From Pomphorhynchus laevis (taxonomy: Eukaryota; Acanthocephala; Palaeacanthocephala; Echinorhynchida; Pomphorhynchidae), in the NCBI GenBank assembly GCA_012934845.2, contig WNNJ02000588.1, positions 1 to 64,000 on the forward strand: a stretch of DNA of 64,000 nt, given 5' to 3'. The translations under genes and the position numbers were made by a program. The notes beneath the pieces are model-generated. The model had not been told where the DNA came from. It ran no database searches and saw only the letters and a program-made list of their open reading frames with translations. Shown here piece after piece: positions 43,584 through 54,039 of this stretch; the first letter of the stretch is position 1, and the number at the start of each line of letters is the position of its first letter.

Positions 43584-45354
43584 CATGTATGGGGACCCTC
43601 CCCATGCAATCGACTTTGCAGTCACTCACCCCCAACAGACGGCATACCGTCGCTCAGCTGCTAACGCAAAGCTCGCCGCCGCTACATCGTATGCGATTAA
43701 TGTTAAAGACCGAAAGTACAAGAGCAGGGTCGAAGCAGTGGGGTATATATTCTCAGCCGCTGTAGTGGAGTCGTTTGGGGGATGGAATGAAGAGGGAAAC
43801 AGGGTCATCAAACGGGTTGCAAATAACATGAGCCGGACAAGCGGAGTCACTTACGCCGTGACAATCACGCATTTATACCAGCGCATCTCTATTGCAATAA
43901 TGAGAGGCAACGCCAAAGCAATGCTAGCGTCACTTGATCAGATCCCAATATCCACATTTGATGGTGGACACCAGGAAACAGGTGAACCCGGGAAACGCCT
44001 CTTCGAGCCAGACACTTGTGCTTCGAGCCGAACTCGTGATGTGATAAGACTACCCTGTATGACTAGACGTTGTGATACATATAACTCCAGATCAATTGAA
44101 ACTGAGCATAATGCTGTGAGCGCCACTTCTACGATAGTCGCAGATAATGAACCGATAAACAAGCATGCGTCTCAATGTAACGATGACATTCCTGCCAATA
44201 TCACTAAGCACGATACTCCATTCGATGCTACTAATGATGTTTTTCAGCATCATCATTCCCAGCTTAATGTCGACGATAATGACGATACTGATGTAGCCAA
44301 ATCTCTTACCAAAGTTAGAAAGCAATCGTCGGACTACGGTCAAACAGATTTCGAAAAAGAAATGATATTTACTTATTGTGCAACTACAACTGACGCTGAA
44401 AGTCATCTATTGATGTCTGCTAATGCACCGACAGGACAAGTTACCGATCAAATAAATAAGATCCAACAACTTGGTGAGCTGCATCAGAGTTCAATGCACC
44501 CCTTAGCTAGTAATGATATGGAAATAAATAATAATCAAATGAACGAATTCAATAATCTAATTTGTTGTCCAATCAAGGATAATGATAACTTGACGATAAA
44601 ATTAAAAGGATCATCTCAACAGGGATTGGAGTTTGAATCGTCATCATTTATACTTAACAGCAATTCAACAATACCAATGATATCATTTAAATCATATGAT
44701 CCTAAATATGGGCTTGATTGCAATCCATCGAATGAATTTGCAAAATTTGCTTCTGGTTCTATCAACGAACCCGGTGCCGACGAATCTGCTGCGCCTTTCT
44801 TTGTATCATCGAGTAGTAACCAAGAAGAAACTATGATTGACAATGGTAAAACCGGAATTTCCACGATGAATTGCAGCCAATCTAGTGTTGCCGATCATAC
44901 ACCCGACAATTGTAATGATCATCTCAACCAGATCATTCATCAGTTTCTCAACATGTGTGATGATCTTATACTACCCGACAATGTTGTTGATGTTCAAGGT
45001 GTTGAGCATGATCAACATGACGACGCACCAGCGGCAGTACAAATGATAGTGACAACAAATACCACCAATCACTTAATTACGAATAAAAGTAGTAATATCG
45101 CATCAATTTTGAAGAGTTGCTCAAACATGGTTCGAAGAAATAACGAATTCATTACAACCGCCACCACCGCGGCCGCGAATACATCAACCGAATCGGAAGA
45201 TAGTGGTCACAGCAACGCTCATGGATCGCATGAACATGATAGCGAAGAATATCAGCGATCACAAAGAAATAACTCTAAAAAGTACAGTAATAAGCCGGAG
45301 CTTACAAAATCCTTGCCGATCGGTGAGGATTTAGAATCTGATCATTCATTATAG
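43570..45354 (+). CDS. Chimeric frame: LINE endonuclease end joined to a 470-residue low-complexity protein
   Basis: A 594-codon frame. Residues 1-122 are the RLE C-terminus (HAIDFAVTHP, GYIFSAAVVESFGGWNEEGN, YQRISIAIMRGNAKAML). From about residue 130-160 the composition changes: codons become AT-rich and the protein becomes rich in N, S, T, D and H, with stretches such as NDVFQHHHSQLNVDDNDDTD and a C-terminal TESEDSGHSNAHGSHEHDSE. No domain is recognised, and it looks intrinsically disordered. A 1.3-kb frame in AT-rich DNA without a stop is unlikely by chance, so this is probably a real coding exon of a host gene into which the LINE inserted, or to which it was fused. Possible acceptors for a host exon start are near 44020-44070. 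Whether the fused protein is made is unknown. Confidence 0.6.
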   Translation: MGRFTMYGDPPHAIDFAVTHPQQTAYRRSAANAKLAAATSYAINVKDRKYKSRVEAVGYIFSAAVVESFGGWNEEGNRVIKRVANNMSRTSGVTYAVTITHLYQRISIAIMRGNAKAMLASLDQIPISTFDGGHQETGEPGKRLFEPDTCASSRTRDVIRLPCMTRRCDTYNSRSIETEHNAVSATSTIVADNEPINKHASQCNDDIPANITKHDTPFDATNDVFQHHHSQLNVDDNDDTDVAKSLTKVRKQSSDYGQTDFEKEMIFTYCATTTDAESHLLMSANAPTGQVTDQINKIQQLGELHQSSMHPLASNDMEINNNQMNEFNNLICCPIKDNDNLTIKLKGSSQQGLEFESSSFILNSNSTIPMISFKSYDPKYGLDCNPSNEFAKFASGSINEPGADESAAPFFVSSSSNQEETMIDNGKTGISTMNCSQSSVADHTPDNCNDHLNQIIHQFLNMCDDLILPDNVVDVQGVEHDQHDDAPAAVQMIVTTNTTNHLITNKSSNIASILKSCSNMVRRNNEFITTATTAAANTSTESEDSGHSNAHGSHEHDSEEYQRSQRNNSKKYSNKPELTKSLPIGEDLESDHSL

Positions 45355-45424
45355 TTACTTTGGATATTTTCTAAATTATAAACTATTAAAACACTTTAAG
45401 TATAAATTATTGTATGCAAAAAAA

Positions 45425-45540
45425 ATAATAATAAATAATTGTTATATAAGATTTTATATAATTTATATTAAGTTAAAATTTAAAATTGAAATTTAAAATA
45501 AAAGTCAATTTTTATGAATTGACTAATAAATAATAATGTA
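45425..45540 (+). repeat. Family A AT arm
   Basis: GTTATATAAGATTTTATATA through AAAAGTCAATTTTTATGAAT to AACTAATAAATAATAATGTA; the hairpin core is absent. Confidence 0.6.
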
Positions 45541-45655
45541 GGGCGACATCTTTTAAATTATCGACGTAACATTTCGCCAAGATCGGTAATTGCATAATAG
45601 CATAATTAAATATTCTAAAAATTCAACAATTCTTATTTCAAAAATTTAAATCAAA

Positions 45656-46276
45656 CTATGATACATATACTCGAAATTTGCTTAGGACGTCATCAAAACA
45701 CCATGGGCACTGTGTAACGCCTTCAGAGCAATCTCCGCATAAAGCAAGATGTGCGCATGGTAAGCAAATTACATTCCGAATGTTTCGTCTGCATCGGATG
45801 CATCTATCATAGTCCATCTCTATCCTGAATTCATTCGTCACCATAGAATCTCTGATTCTTATGTTAAAATATCGAATGAATTTCTTATAGCATAAGGCTA
45901 TATTAGTACGGCTCCATTGCACATACTTCATTATACGATTGGCAAGCAAAATACCAAGAAACAAGACAATAGTCCCGTCGAGGATAGCCATGTAAGGAGA
46001 ATTAATACCGGTGAATACATGGCTCATTGGAATGCTGGAAATAATAAAAGGCCAATAGCACTGATGAATTCCATAAGCAGGACCAATATGAAAATCACGG
46101 TCGACAGTCCTATATACACGACCGAACACTGATATCACGTCGTCGAATCTACATTTTTGGAGGTAGTCGAATGGAAAACATGTAGCGCTGGATATATTAT
46201 CTAATTGGATAACATTTCCACCTATTGTATGTATCGCAAATGGAATGTACGTTTGAGAAATATTATCTGATTCCAT
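45656..46276 (-). CDS. MUL1/GIDE-like mitochondrial RING E3 ligase, C-terminal part
   Basis: A 206-codon frame, minus strand. Residues 10-90 resemble the second half of the GIDE domain (TYIPFAIHTIGG aligns with the VPFDLVP region of MUL1; DDVISVFGRVYR with its ERPKG-to-VGELVLD part). One membrane segment is at about 97-112 (MAILDGTIVLFLGILLANRI). The C-terminal RING has all eight ligands: C159, C162, C174, H176, C180, C183, C190, C193 (CIRC, PCAHLALCGDC, CPWC). MUL1 sits in the outer mitochondrial membrane with the RING in the cytosol and acts in ubiquitination/SUMOylation. MUL1 is about 350 residues, so the N-terminal part should lie in upstream exons. The frame is open upstream of the ATG to an acceptor at about 46290-46310 (TATGTCCAG). 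It could be another GIDE-type RING protein. Codon use is ordinary for the AT-rich host. Confidence 0.72.
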   Translation of the reverse strand: MESDNISQTYIPFAIHTIGGNVIQLDNISSATCFPFDYLQKCRFDDVISVFGRVYRTVDRDFHIGPAYGIHQCYWPFIISSIPMSHVFTGINSPYMAILDGTIVLFLGILLANRIMKYVQWSRTNIALCYKKFIRYFNIRIRDSMVTNEFRIEMDYDRCIRCRRNIRNVICLPCAHLALCGDCSEGVTQCPWCFDDVLSKFRVYVS

Positions 46277-46525
46277 AGAAACACGATCCTGGACATAGCT
46301 AAATTAATAAAAATATTTAAAAATAAAATTTAAATATGTAATAACTTTAATACAACTTTAATTTTATTTCAATGTGACTAAATTCAGACAAGAATCAGAT
46401 AAAACAGGTCAAAACAAATATCAAAGAAATTAAAGAAATATTGTAAATTGTTAGTTATTAATGAAATTAATTAACTGTTATTAATCATGTAATACAATTT
46501 ATCATTATTCATTAAATTGTTTTCT

Positions 46526-46711
46526 TTAGTCATAAAATAAAATGCTTACATCAATCTTGAAAATTATTGGCCCAATATAGAGTACTGATGAATCGATAAA
46601 ATTGATAAAATGGTCAGCATTCCAAACATGTCGGGAAACTGTTATAATTCTCAATTTTATGTAACATTTATGATTTGGTACAACTTCTATTTTAATGATC
46701 AGTTTATACAA
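46526..46711 (-). CDS. Possible upstream exon of the MUL1-like gene
   Basis: Open frame with a good donor (ATTGAT|GTAAGC near 46548) and a possible acceptor (ATTAAAATAG, near 46693). It encodes CYIKLRIITVSRHVWN, which can be set against the GVIQRLTLQEHKMVWN segment of human MUL1 that lies just before the part encoded at 45656-46276. A phase-0 join to the acceptor TATGTCCAG is possible. The match is weak and rests on a few positions, so this is tentative. Homology over the rest of the frame is not seen. Confidence 0.3.
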   Translation of the reverse strand: MYKLIIKIEVVPNHKCYIKLRIITVSRHVWNADHFINFIDSSVLYIGPIIFKIDVSILFYD

Positions 46712-46984
46712 TACAAATTACAATTATAATATTTGAGAGCCTTTTTATAGGCAACGAAATCGTTATTAAAATTCGATTTTTGATTACACAAATTTGAAAT
46801 GTATTTATATTTGATGACTTTATAAATAGTTTATAAGTGATAGAAACAACAAAAATGTCTTCAATAAAAAATAAATTTATCCAAAAATAAGATAAAGTAC
46901 CGGTTTTTTCAAAACAGAATTTTTAAAAAAGTACATTTGAAAATTACCAACATAAGGATGACCTTGTCTGTTGTTAAAATCAAT

Positions 46985-47195
46985 GATCAGATCAGCTAAC
47001 TGATCTGATCTACGTATTTTATACTATATATTAATAAAATATAAAATATAATAATTAAATAATAAAAATAAAAACCATTAAATAATTATAAATAATAAAT
47101 AATTATATAAGATTTTATACAATTTTATAAAAATTTTAAATTGAAAATTAAAATAAAAGTCAATTTTATGAATTGATTAATAAATAACAGACGAT
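46985..47195 (+). repeat. Dispersed repeat family A, copy
   Basis: ATCAGATCAGCTAACTGATC through CTACGTATTTTATAC, AT arm, AAAAGTCAATTTTATGAATT to AACAGACGATG; the hairpin core is missing. Confidence 0.65.
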
Positions 47196-47894
47196 GAATA
47201 TTTTATTGGCAATGAAATCGTTATTAAAACCCTATTTTTGAAACATATTTGAAATATATTTTAAATTTGATAATATTTAAATATTTTGCCAGTTTTCACT
47301 TAAAAAAGGATTTATTACATTGCCCACATGTTTCGATCGCGATCTGGTCATGTAGATGTTGAATACTTCGAACAGATAAATAAAGTAGCCCGAAGTGTAT
47401 TGGATGGAGGGATTAGCCATTTGCAAGAACATAAGAACTTCCATAGCAATTTTTTCTTGATGAATTGTATATAAAGTAGAAATTATTATCGGACGTATTA
47501 TCGGGTAACTTATTTTTTTTGACACATTTCAGAAATGAAATCTGTAGAGATCAATATTTAGAACTTAATTTAAATTTAAAAAATCTATCTTTATCTTTGT
47601 TGTTGCAATAATTTAACTGATTCCAATATATAGCTTGTATAAAGCTGTGTTTTTTCACTAAGATCCGGGACTCACACAGGAGTACTCAATAGCAAAGCTA
47701 AAGAATTGTTTTTCGCCGGACAAACTATATATAAAGTGAATTTAATTCAGTCGTTTGTTCGCATAATTTCAATCAAATTTTCGACAATTTGACCTTGGCA
47801 ACAGAAAATAACTGATGATTTGAATATATACTTTGGTTTGCTTATCTCAAAATCAATTAAATTTTATTTGCACGTGACAAACAATCGATAATAC
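47196..47894. other. AT-rich stretch; no gene established
   Basis: A minus-strand frame at 47277-47525 (82 codons) has a mixed composition but no motif; it may be exon or chance. It also contains CATGTTTCGATCGCGATCTG, which recalls the TTTCG motif of the repeats. Confidence 0.3.
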
Positions 47895-48049
47895 CTATAA
47901 GTCATGTTCATTAGAGATTGTACCGGTAAAGGTATAAGTTTAGACGGCAGTCGATGAACATGGCCATTAGCATTAGCAAATATGGTTTCCTTGAAATCGT
48001 CGAGAAAACGAGGAGCAGCTTCGATAACATCGTCGATGTTGATAGCATT
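47895..48049 (-). CDS. Possible internal exon, function unknown
   Basis: Minus-strand segment bounded by a good acceptor (ATCGATTTAG, 48050-48059) and donor (TATAG|GTATTA, at 47894). It encodes NIDDVIEAAPRFLDDFKETI, then FANANGHVHRLPSKLIPLPV and QSLMNMTYR without a stop. The amino-acid mix is that of a real protein, unlike AT noise. It lies on the same strand as, and 1.2 kb upstream of, the MUL1-like exons. I could not align it convincingly with MUL1, so it may belong to that gene or another. Confidence 0.4.
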
Positions 48050-48059
48050 CTAAATCGAT

Positions 48060-48636
48060 ATTGAAACAGCATCATAAAAACACAGGAATGTAAATTATTT
48101 ATAATAAAATAGATTGAAACATTTCGCATGAAATTGATTACATGAATTGACAATCCATACCATTAATTGTAGTTTAAAGTACTCGCATGGGTGATAACAA
48201 ATAACTAATTAATAGATAAACTAATAAATTATCGAAAGTTCAATTTACATTAATTGATTTAAAAATTAGAACTTGTGTGGACAAAAGACATAATGTTGTT
48301 ACTTTGGCAAATATTAGAATAGTTCATATTATATGAACTATTTTGTATTTTGAAACGTTGGTGCAGTTTTCGTTTAGTAAAGCTTCAAAAGTATCTTTGT
48401 GATTTTCATAACAGTCATCATGGCTTCACAGGAGAAAATCGGAATTTGATTACGCGTTTATATAATTCGTATAGGACCAATCTGATTTATATCACTCAAT
48501 CAAATTAAAAATAGCAATAAGAGTGGAAATTAAATATTACATGAAGTATATATTATAATATCTATATGTAATGTTCAATATACGTTCAATGTGCTCTTAA
48601 ATTGTTCAGGGCGTTTAAACATCAAGAGGAATAATA
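48060..48636. other. AT-rich stretch, no gene recognised
   Basis: No motif-bearing frame seen. Confidence 0.4.
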
Positions 48637-48639
48637 AAA

Positions 48640-48782
48640 TAAGAAATTATTATTAACAAATTTTCGACTATTGCAATACTCCTTTCCAAGTGTTATAACA
48701 CCTAAGTCCATAACAAGTAGCATAACACTTGAAAAAGACTTGCAATAGTCGAAAATTTGTGAACAATAATTTCTTATTTTTT
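48640..48782. repeat. Inverted repeat, arms about 60 bp
   Basis: AAATAAGAAATTATTATTAA, CAAATTTTCGACTATTGCAA and AAGTGTTAT are mirrored by ATAACACTT, TTGCAATAGTCGAAAATTTG and AATAATTTCTTATTT. A 25-bp spacer separates the arms. MITE-like foldback. Confidence 0.85.
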
Positions 48783-49480
48783 AATTAATCAAGTTAGTAT
48801 TGACTAACATCGAAGAAATTTTATATTTAGAATTATCTTATCTGTATATCTTATCTGTAATATTATATATTACATATTACATATTACATATATATTACAT
48901 TATATATAATGTAATATTACATTATGTATTCCGTCTGTTTGTAATTCTTAAATAAAAATTTGTCAGACGAGTCGGAAGATATCCCTCAAAATATAATTCA
49001 AAAATCGAGAATTGCTTGTTAATTAATTGCTTTTAATAATATTATTATTTCGTCAGTGATAAAACACTGTATTGTGTCGAGTGTTTTTATGTTAAAATAT
49101 TTGATTTTACAAATATTTTAATGTGTAACTTGACCAAACATAATGTATAATCAATCATAATGTGCTTGTAACTTGACCAAACATATGTGCTTAGTGGACT
49201 GATTACCATCTTGTTTAAGCAATTGACACATTGCCTAATAGGTTATAATGAATGGAATTACGTAGATAAATTTAACGCAGAATATACAACTACTGTGGAA
49301 ATATACTGTAAATATTGTTTAATTGACCTTTTATTTTTTTATTTTTTGCTTAAATTTATCTACGAAAAATTAATAAATTACTAACTAAATTGTTAATACA
49401 AAACGTATTTTTGTACATTTGTACAAAATATATGTATCAATAATCTAGAATTAATTGAAAATAGTAAATTAAGGAAAATA
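48783..49480. other. AT-rich stretch, no gene recognised
   Basis: TATTACATATTACATATTAC microsatellite at 48865-48920. ACTTGACCAAACATAATGTA repeats near 49120-49185. Confidence 0.45.
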
Positions 49481-49499
49481 CTATCAAATGCACATATAT

Positions 49500-50155
49500 A
49501 TGTTGCTATATAGCAATATATGAACGTTGTGAATTTTAGTTAAGAAACAATTATTACAAGTCACTGTTTAATAATAAATAAAAGGGTATAAAAATCGAAT
49601 CAGATAATAAAATTATACCTATATTACTAAAGTATCCGAAATTACAAAAATATAATAAACCAATATTGACTATACAAAGGAATTTTTAGAACACAGGGAT
49701 TAAATTTTTAGAATATATGTACGTACGATTTTAGTACGCTTTATACAAATCCAATAAAATCTAGGTTCATATGTAGTGCGTTTAAATGTACATTAAAACC
49801 ACTTTCTGTCTATATAAACAAAATACTTAAAGTAATTAAAGCACACTTTAAAAATATTGCAAGTAATCGAAATTAATACTGGTATAAAACACTATTTCAG
49901 TATTAATTCTACAAAAGAATTTTTAGAACAAACAAAAGGAATAAATTTTCAAAATATAAATACATTCGATTTTAGTACGCTTTATACAAATCTAGATTTA
50001 GTAGATATTAATGAAGCGTTAGTAAAATTAATTAATCTTTTATTCGGAAAAAGATATACATATATATGTTATAATAATTATAACGCATATCTAACAAAAA
50101 TTAAGCCATCAAGTAAATATAAATATATGGATAAAATTGAAGTAGAGCATTAAAT
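49500..50155 (+). mobile_element. Penelope-like element, N-terminal RT fragment
   Basis: The plus strand encodes RFICSAFKCTLKPLSVYINK (about 49763-49822) and, after a frameshift, YFSINSTKEFLEQT with the signature NINTFDFSTLYTNLDLVDIN (within 49857-50020). TFDFSTLYTN is the hallmark first aspartate block of Penelope-like RTs. A damaged extra copy of the KEFLEH...DFSTLYTN block sits upstream at 49675-49755. The palm YIDD block is missing; such a block from this family lies at 33812-34150. No GIY-YIG domain is visible. Confidence 0.75.
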
Positions 50156-50224
50156 ATTTTGATAAATCAAAATTATTTAAAAGTGGGGACATCTATTTTC
50201 AGACAAGTATAAAAAAGGAAAGAG

Positions 50225-50635
50225 ATAAACTATAATGATTTAAATGTAAATGCAACATATGAACGTAGTAAGTTAAGAATAAGAAACAATTATTATAAGT
50301 CACTGTTCAATAATGGATAAAAGGGTATAAAGATTGAACCAAATATTAAAACTATACCGATATTATACTAGAATCCAAGATTACAAAAATCCAATAAAAG
50401 CTAGGTTCATATGTAGTGTTTTTAAATGTACATTAAAACTCTTTCTGCTTATGTGAATAAAATATTTAGAGTAATTAAAGCACACTTCAAAAAATATTGT
50501 AGGGTAATCGAAATTAATACTGATATAAAACACTATTTTAGTATTAATTCAACAAAAGCATTTTTAGAACACAATGAATAAATTTTCAAAATATAAATAC
50601 TTACGATTTTAGTAGGCTTTATACAGATTGATATT
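50225..50635 (+). mobile_element. Penelope-like element, second copy
   Basis: Repeats the previous element in the same orientation: RFICSVFKCTLKLLSAYVNK-type coding, then VIEINTDIKHYFSINSTKAF, and ends in a degenerate version of the FDFSTLYT block. Several frames are used. About 85-90% alike to 49700-50010 by eye. Confidence 0.7.
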
Positions 50636-50644
50636 TTAGTTCTT

Positions 50645-51255
50645 CCTGATGATCTCTAATCCTTATTATGATACACCGTATATTTTATTAGTCGAATTAT
50701 AACAATTGACTTTTATTTAAAATTTCAATTATAAATTTTAATATATTTTTGAAACATAAATATAATAAAAATAGGTATAATAAATATAATTTAAAACATA
50801 TTTTTGCATGAGCATTCATGCATACCATATAATATAAAATATAATACATTAAATAATTAAATTTTAAGAATTGCAACAATATGTAATGATATTGGTTTTC
50901 TTCAAAATCATTTAAATAATTTAATAGATACATATTTTAAACTAGGCTACTATAAAAATAACATCAAGCAGAAAATAGTAAAATATATAAATCAACACAA
51001 AAATATTAAAAATATATAATAAAATATAAAAGGGTACGCTAAATAATCAAATATCATATCAGTTCAAATATTAATCAGTTCACATATCAATTAAATAACA
51101 TAGCAGTTCCTTCTGATGACCTCTAATCCTTATTCTGATACATTGTATGTTATTTATTAGTCAATTGATAAAAATTGATTTTTATTTTAAATTTCAATTT
51201 TAAATTTTAACTTGATTTAAATTATATGAAATCTTAGAATCAGTTAGCTGATCTG
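50645..51255 (-). repeat. Dispersed repeat family A, two minus-strand copies
   Basis: GTTCTTCCTGATGATCTCTA (50640-50659) and GTTCCTTCTGATGACCTCTA (51105-51124) each begin a copy that runs to the AT arm. The second ends with the AATCAGTTAGCTGATCTGAT block at 51238-51258. Confidence 0.65.
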
Positions 51256-51345
51256 ATTGTAAAAGCCAATATTTATCGGTTGTACAATAATCTATTCGAT
51301 ATGATATTCAAAATAACACGAGTGATAATTAATAGTGGAAATAAC

Positions 51346-52137
51346 GGCAAAATTTTCGAAAGGCGGACACAACTAGGCAAGAAAAAAATTAAAAAAAAAC
51401 GAAAGACCTTTATTAGACATTAAAAAAAACATTTTTCATTTTTTTTGGAGCATAGTGTAGGTAAAGTTTGAAATTAAAATTAAATTTTTTCAAAAAAATT
51501 AAAATTTGAATATTTTTCAAGTAAGTGTTCGGATTAGTTAAAAATTATCACACAATGGTAGCACATTATGTATCTACACCACATATAAGTTTTAGCTCGA
51601 TATGACATCTATTACGCTTCAGATAAAATGTTCAATTTTTTAAACTTAAAAATATTTTTTCCTAAAAAAATCGATATAATAACCCATAATTGTTTTCATC
51701 TCACAACATCGACCATCTATCAATTAACATTTACACAAAAACTTATGAATTGATTTATTCAGTATGTTGAAAAAATTTAAATTTAAATTTTTTAAATTAA
51801 AACAAAAATTAAAATTTTACCATTGCCCTTGTTAGTAGTTTGTTTACTGCAATATTATTATAATACGATTACAAATCATATATCTACATTATTTTCAAGT
51901 TTGAGATTGATTTAACATGGATTACGTTGTAAAACAAAATTTAATTTTTTGAACTTCAAAATACTTTTTAAGCACTTTGGTATGATATCTTATCATCATT
52001 TTTAACTTATTATTTCCAACATACAATAAATCAACGTATACAAAAAAAATTGGCATCATTACTTTATTATCTTGAAAAATAAATAAATTTATTTTTAACA
52101 ATTTTAAAAATTTTGTCCGCTTTTCGGAAATGTAGCC
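51346..52137. mobile_element. 792-bp non-autonomous DNA transposon with 8-bp target duplication
   Basis: GAAATAAC stands directly outside both ends (51338-51345 and 52138-52145). The ends are inverted repeats: left GGCAAAATTTTCGAAAGGCG, right (reverse complement) GGCTACATTTCCGAAAAGCG, both followed by GACA. The interior is AT-rich with a diverged internal duplication (about 51590-51690 and 51890-51990) and no transposase frame. An 8-bp duplication fits hAT or P superfamilies; which one cannot be told. Confidence 0.8.
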
Positions 52138-52149
52138 GAAATAACATCA

Positions 52150-53935
52150 TGGGATCAGCAATGCAAAATACCCGATAAATTTATCATATTCTATCGACAC
52201 TGAAACTTTTAGAACAATTTTTATAGCATATATTAAGTATAGCAAATATTGCATCTTGCTACCTTTATCATATTATATGTCATCAACCTGTTAACGAGAG
52301 CGTTTGCAGATGACAGAAATCCTGTCAATAGTGACAAATCGTATAACAGATCATACATTGAAATTCGTCGTAATATTTTTGATTTCCAGAGTCATATCTA
52401 ATAAAAGCGGAATATTTGCAGAAAAAGTGTATAGAAAAAAATAAATTACAACATTTTGATGAACTTAAAATGATTATTTAAAACGATATACTAATTTTAG
52501 TAAGATGTTGTTTAAATTAATCAAGAAACAAGTTTAAGTAATTACATTTAATTGATTAAACTTTTACCGAAAAATTTACTAAATAATAAATTAGATAATA
52601 ATTAATAGGGATTAATTAATGAAGATTTATTAATTGATATAGTAAGGAAAATTTTACCACCTAGAATTAGCCACGTAGATTTTCATTCAAAATATAAGGT
52701 AACACCTTCTAACAATTTTGATTATTTAAAAATAATAAATCGTTTATAGAGAAAGTCACGCCCTAGTTTTTCTGTAAGTCAAATGCTGGTCCATCCAGGG
52801 CAATTTTTCTCTGTACATTGAACTAAATGTGTGCCACCCGCATCTTTATTTGACTTGGACATTAATTCATTTATATTGTAATTTGTGTATAGTATTGAAG
52901 ATTTTCTTGTTATTGTTATCAGTTAATTATATTCTGAAATTTCACTGGCTGCAAGTATATATTCATTAAACCAAGAATAATAAGTATCGATCTAAGTCAG
53001 TCAGATATTTTAAGTGACTTTAAATCACCCGTCATTAACACAATATAAATTTGAATGGTTGCAACTTTGAATAAATTAATTATAATAAATTAATATTACC
53101 TTCAATATAAAGTCGCTTTTGTTCTATTATTAACTTCAATATAAGATAGATAATTTACACTTTATTCTGTAATTTACATATTACAGATCATGATCGTGCA
53201 GAATGGACATGGTCGCCGTAATATAATTTTCATTATGCAACTAATCAATATATTCATTTAAGAACATTATTTTAACAAAATATGGTTACAAAAGAGGATT
53301 TGACATTGAATAGATCGTTACTTTTATGAAATATAATTTCGACACGATAAAATCGAGCCCAATTTTACCTGGCTCGATTACTTTGCGCATTGTATTACTT
53401 TGTAAAACATAAAAGATTACTTTGCATTAATGTGTTATATTGCTAATTATAAAATAAATACGATTAGAATCTAATACGCTAATCTAATGCTTGACCATTG
53501 ACTAATTCACAACAAATGGAATCAAGATCAAATCACGGTCCTACTGTCAAAAGTGTTACAATGTCGCCTGTTAACCAAGTTTAAGAGCTTACTTATATTT
53601 TTAACTTTGAAGAATTGTCTTGAAAATTGTTAATTTAATAAATTACAAATTTTGAAGATAAGTTATATTGTTCTTTGCATATAATACAATATTTAAGAAA
53701 CAAAATATTAACAGGTTATCGGTAAGAACTGTTATCGTATTGAGTTTCAGTCTATTAAACCCATTATGCTGGTGTGCAAATGAAACACGTAAATGTGCAT
53801 TAATGGGAATTAGTTAATGGTAACGCCAGGTTCCTTCTACTGGTGTGTCCATCCTGCAACACATTTTATTTAATCGAATGTGATTGAGGTTATAAAAAGT
53901 AAAATATACTTTATATACTTATCTATATACTTATT
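52150..53935. other. Long stretch without recognised gene
   Basis: About 1.8 kb of AT-rich sequence without a motif-bearing frame. Composition between 52260 and 52340 and between 52790 and 52860 is less AT-rich, which might hide small exons, but none could be defended. Confidence 0.35.
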
Positions 53936-53939
53936 GGCA

Positions 53940-54020
53940 CATAGGTGGACTGTAGCGTGAGTGGATTTCATCAGCAGTGAGCTCCCGCCTACTTTTCGTG
54001 TTTCGAAAAGTAGAAACACG
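53940..54020 (-). repeat. Family B-like core
   Basis: The minus strand reads GAAACACGAAAAGTAGGCGG, then GAGCTCACTGCTGATGAAAT. This is the GAAAC..GAAA.GTAGG...CTGATGA order of family B with a different spacer. A hairpin TTTTCGTGTTTCGAAAAGTA-type sequence follows. Confidence 0.5.
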
Positions 54021-54039
54021 AAAAAAAGTAGTACACATT

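Larger units (their letters stand above)
41323..43940 (+). mobile_element. RLE LINE, nearly continuous frame, 5'-truncated
   Basis: A GC-rich plus-strand element. One reading frame runs from about 41323 to beyond 43940, interrupted only by TAA at 43351 and TGA at 43564. The frame opens at KHALQIGDVSSWTKLLLFAK upstream of the first ATG. The 5' end of the family is missing. The last recognisable family block, YQRISIAIMRGNAKAMLAS, is at about 43873-43933; the 3' boundary lies between there and about 44050. Confidence 0.8.

Noticed and set aside
47277-47525. Further exon of the MUL1-like gene
   Set aside because: Open frame on the right strand, but no convincing splice sites at both ends and no alignment to the family.
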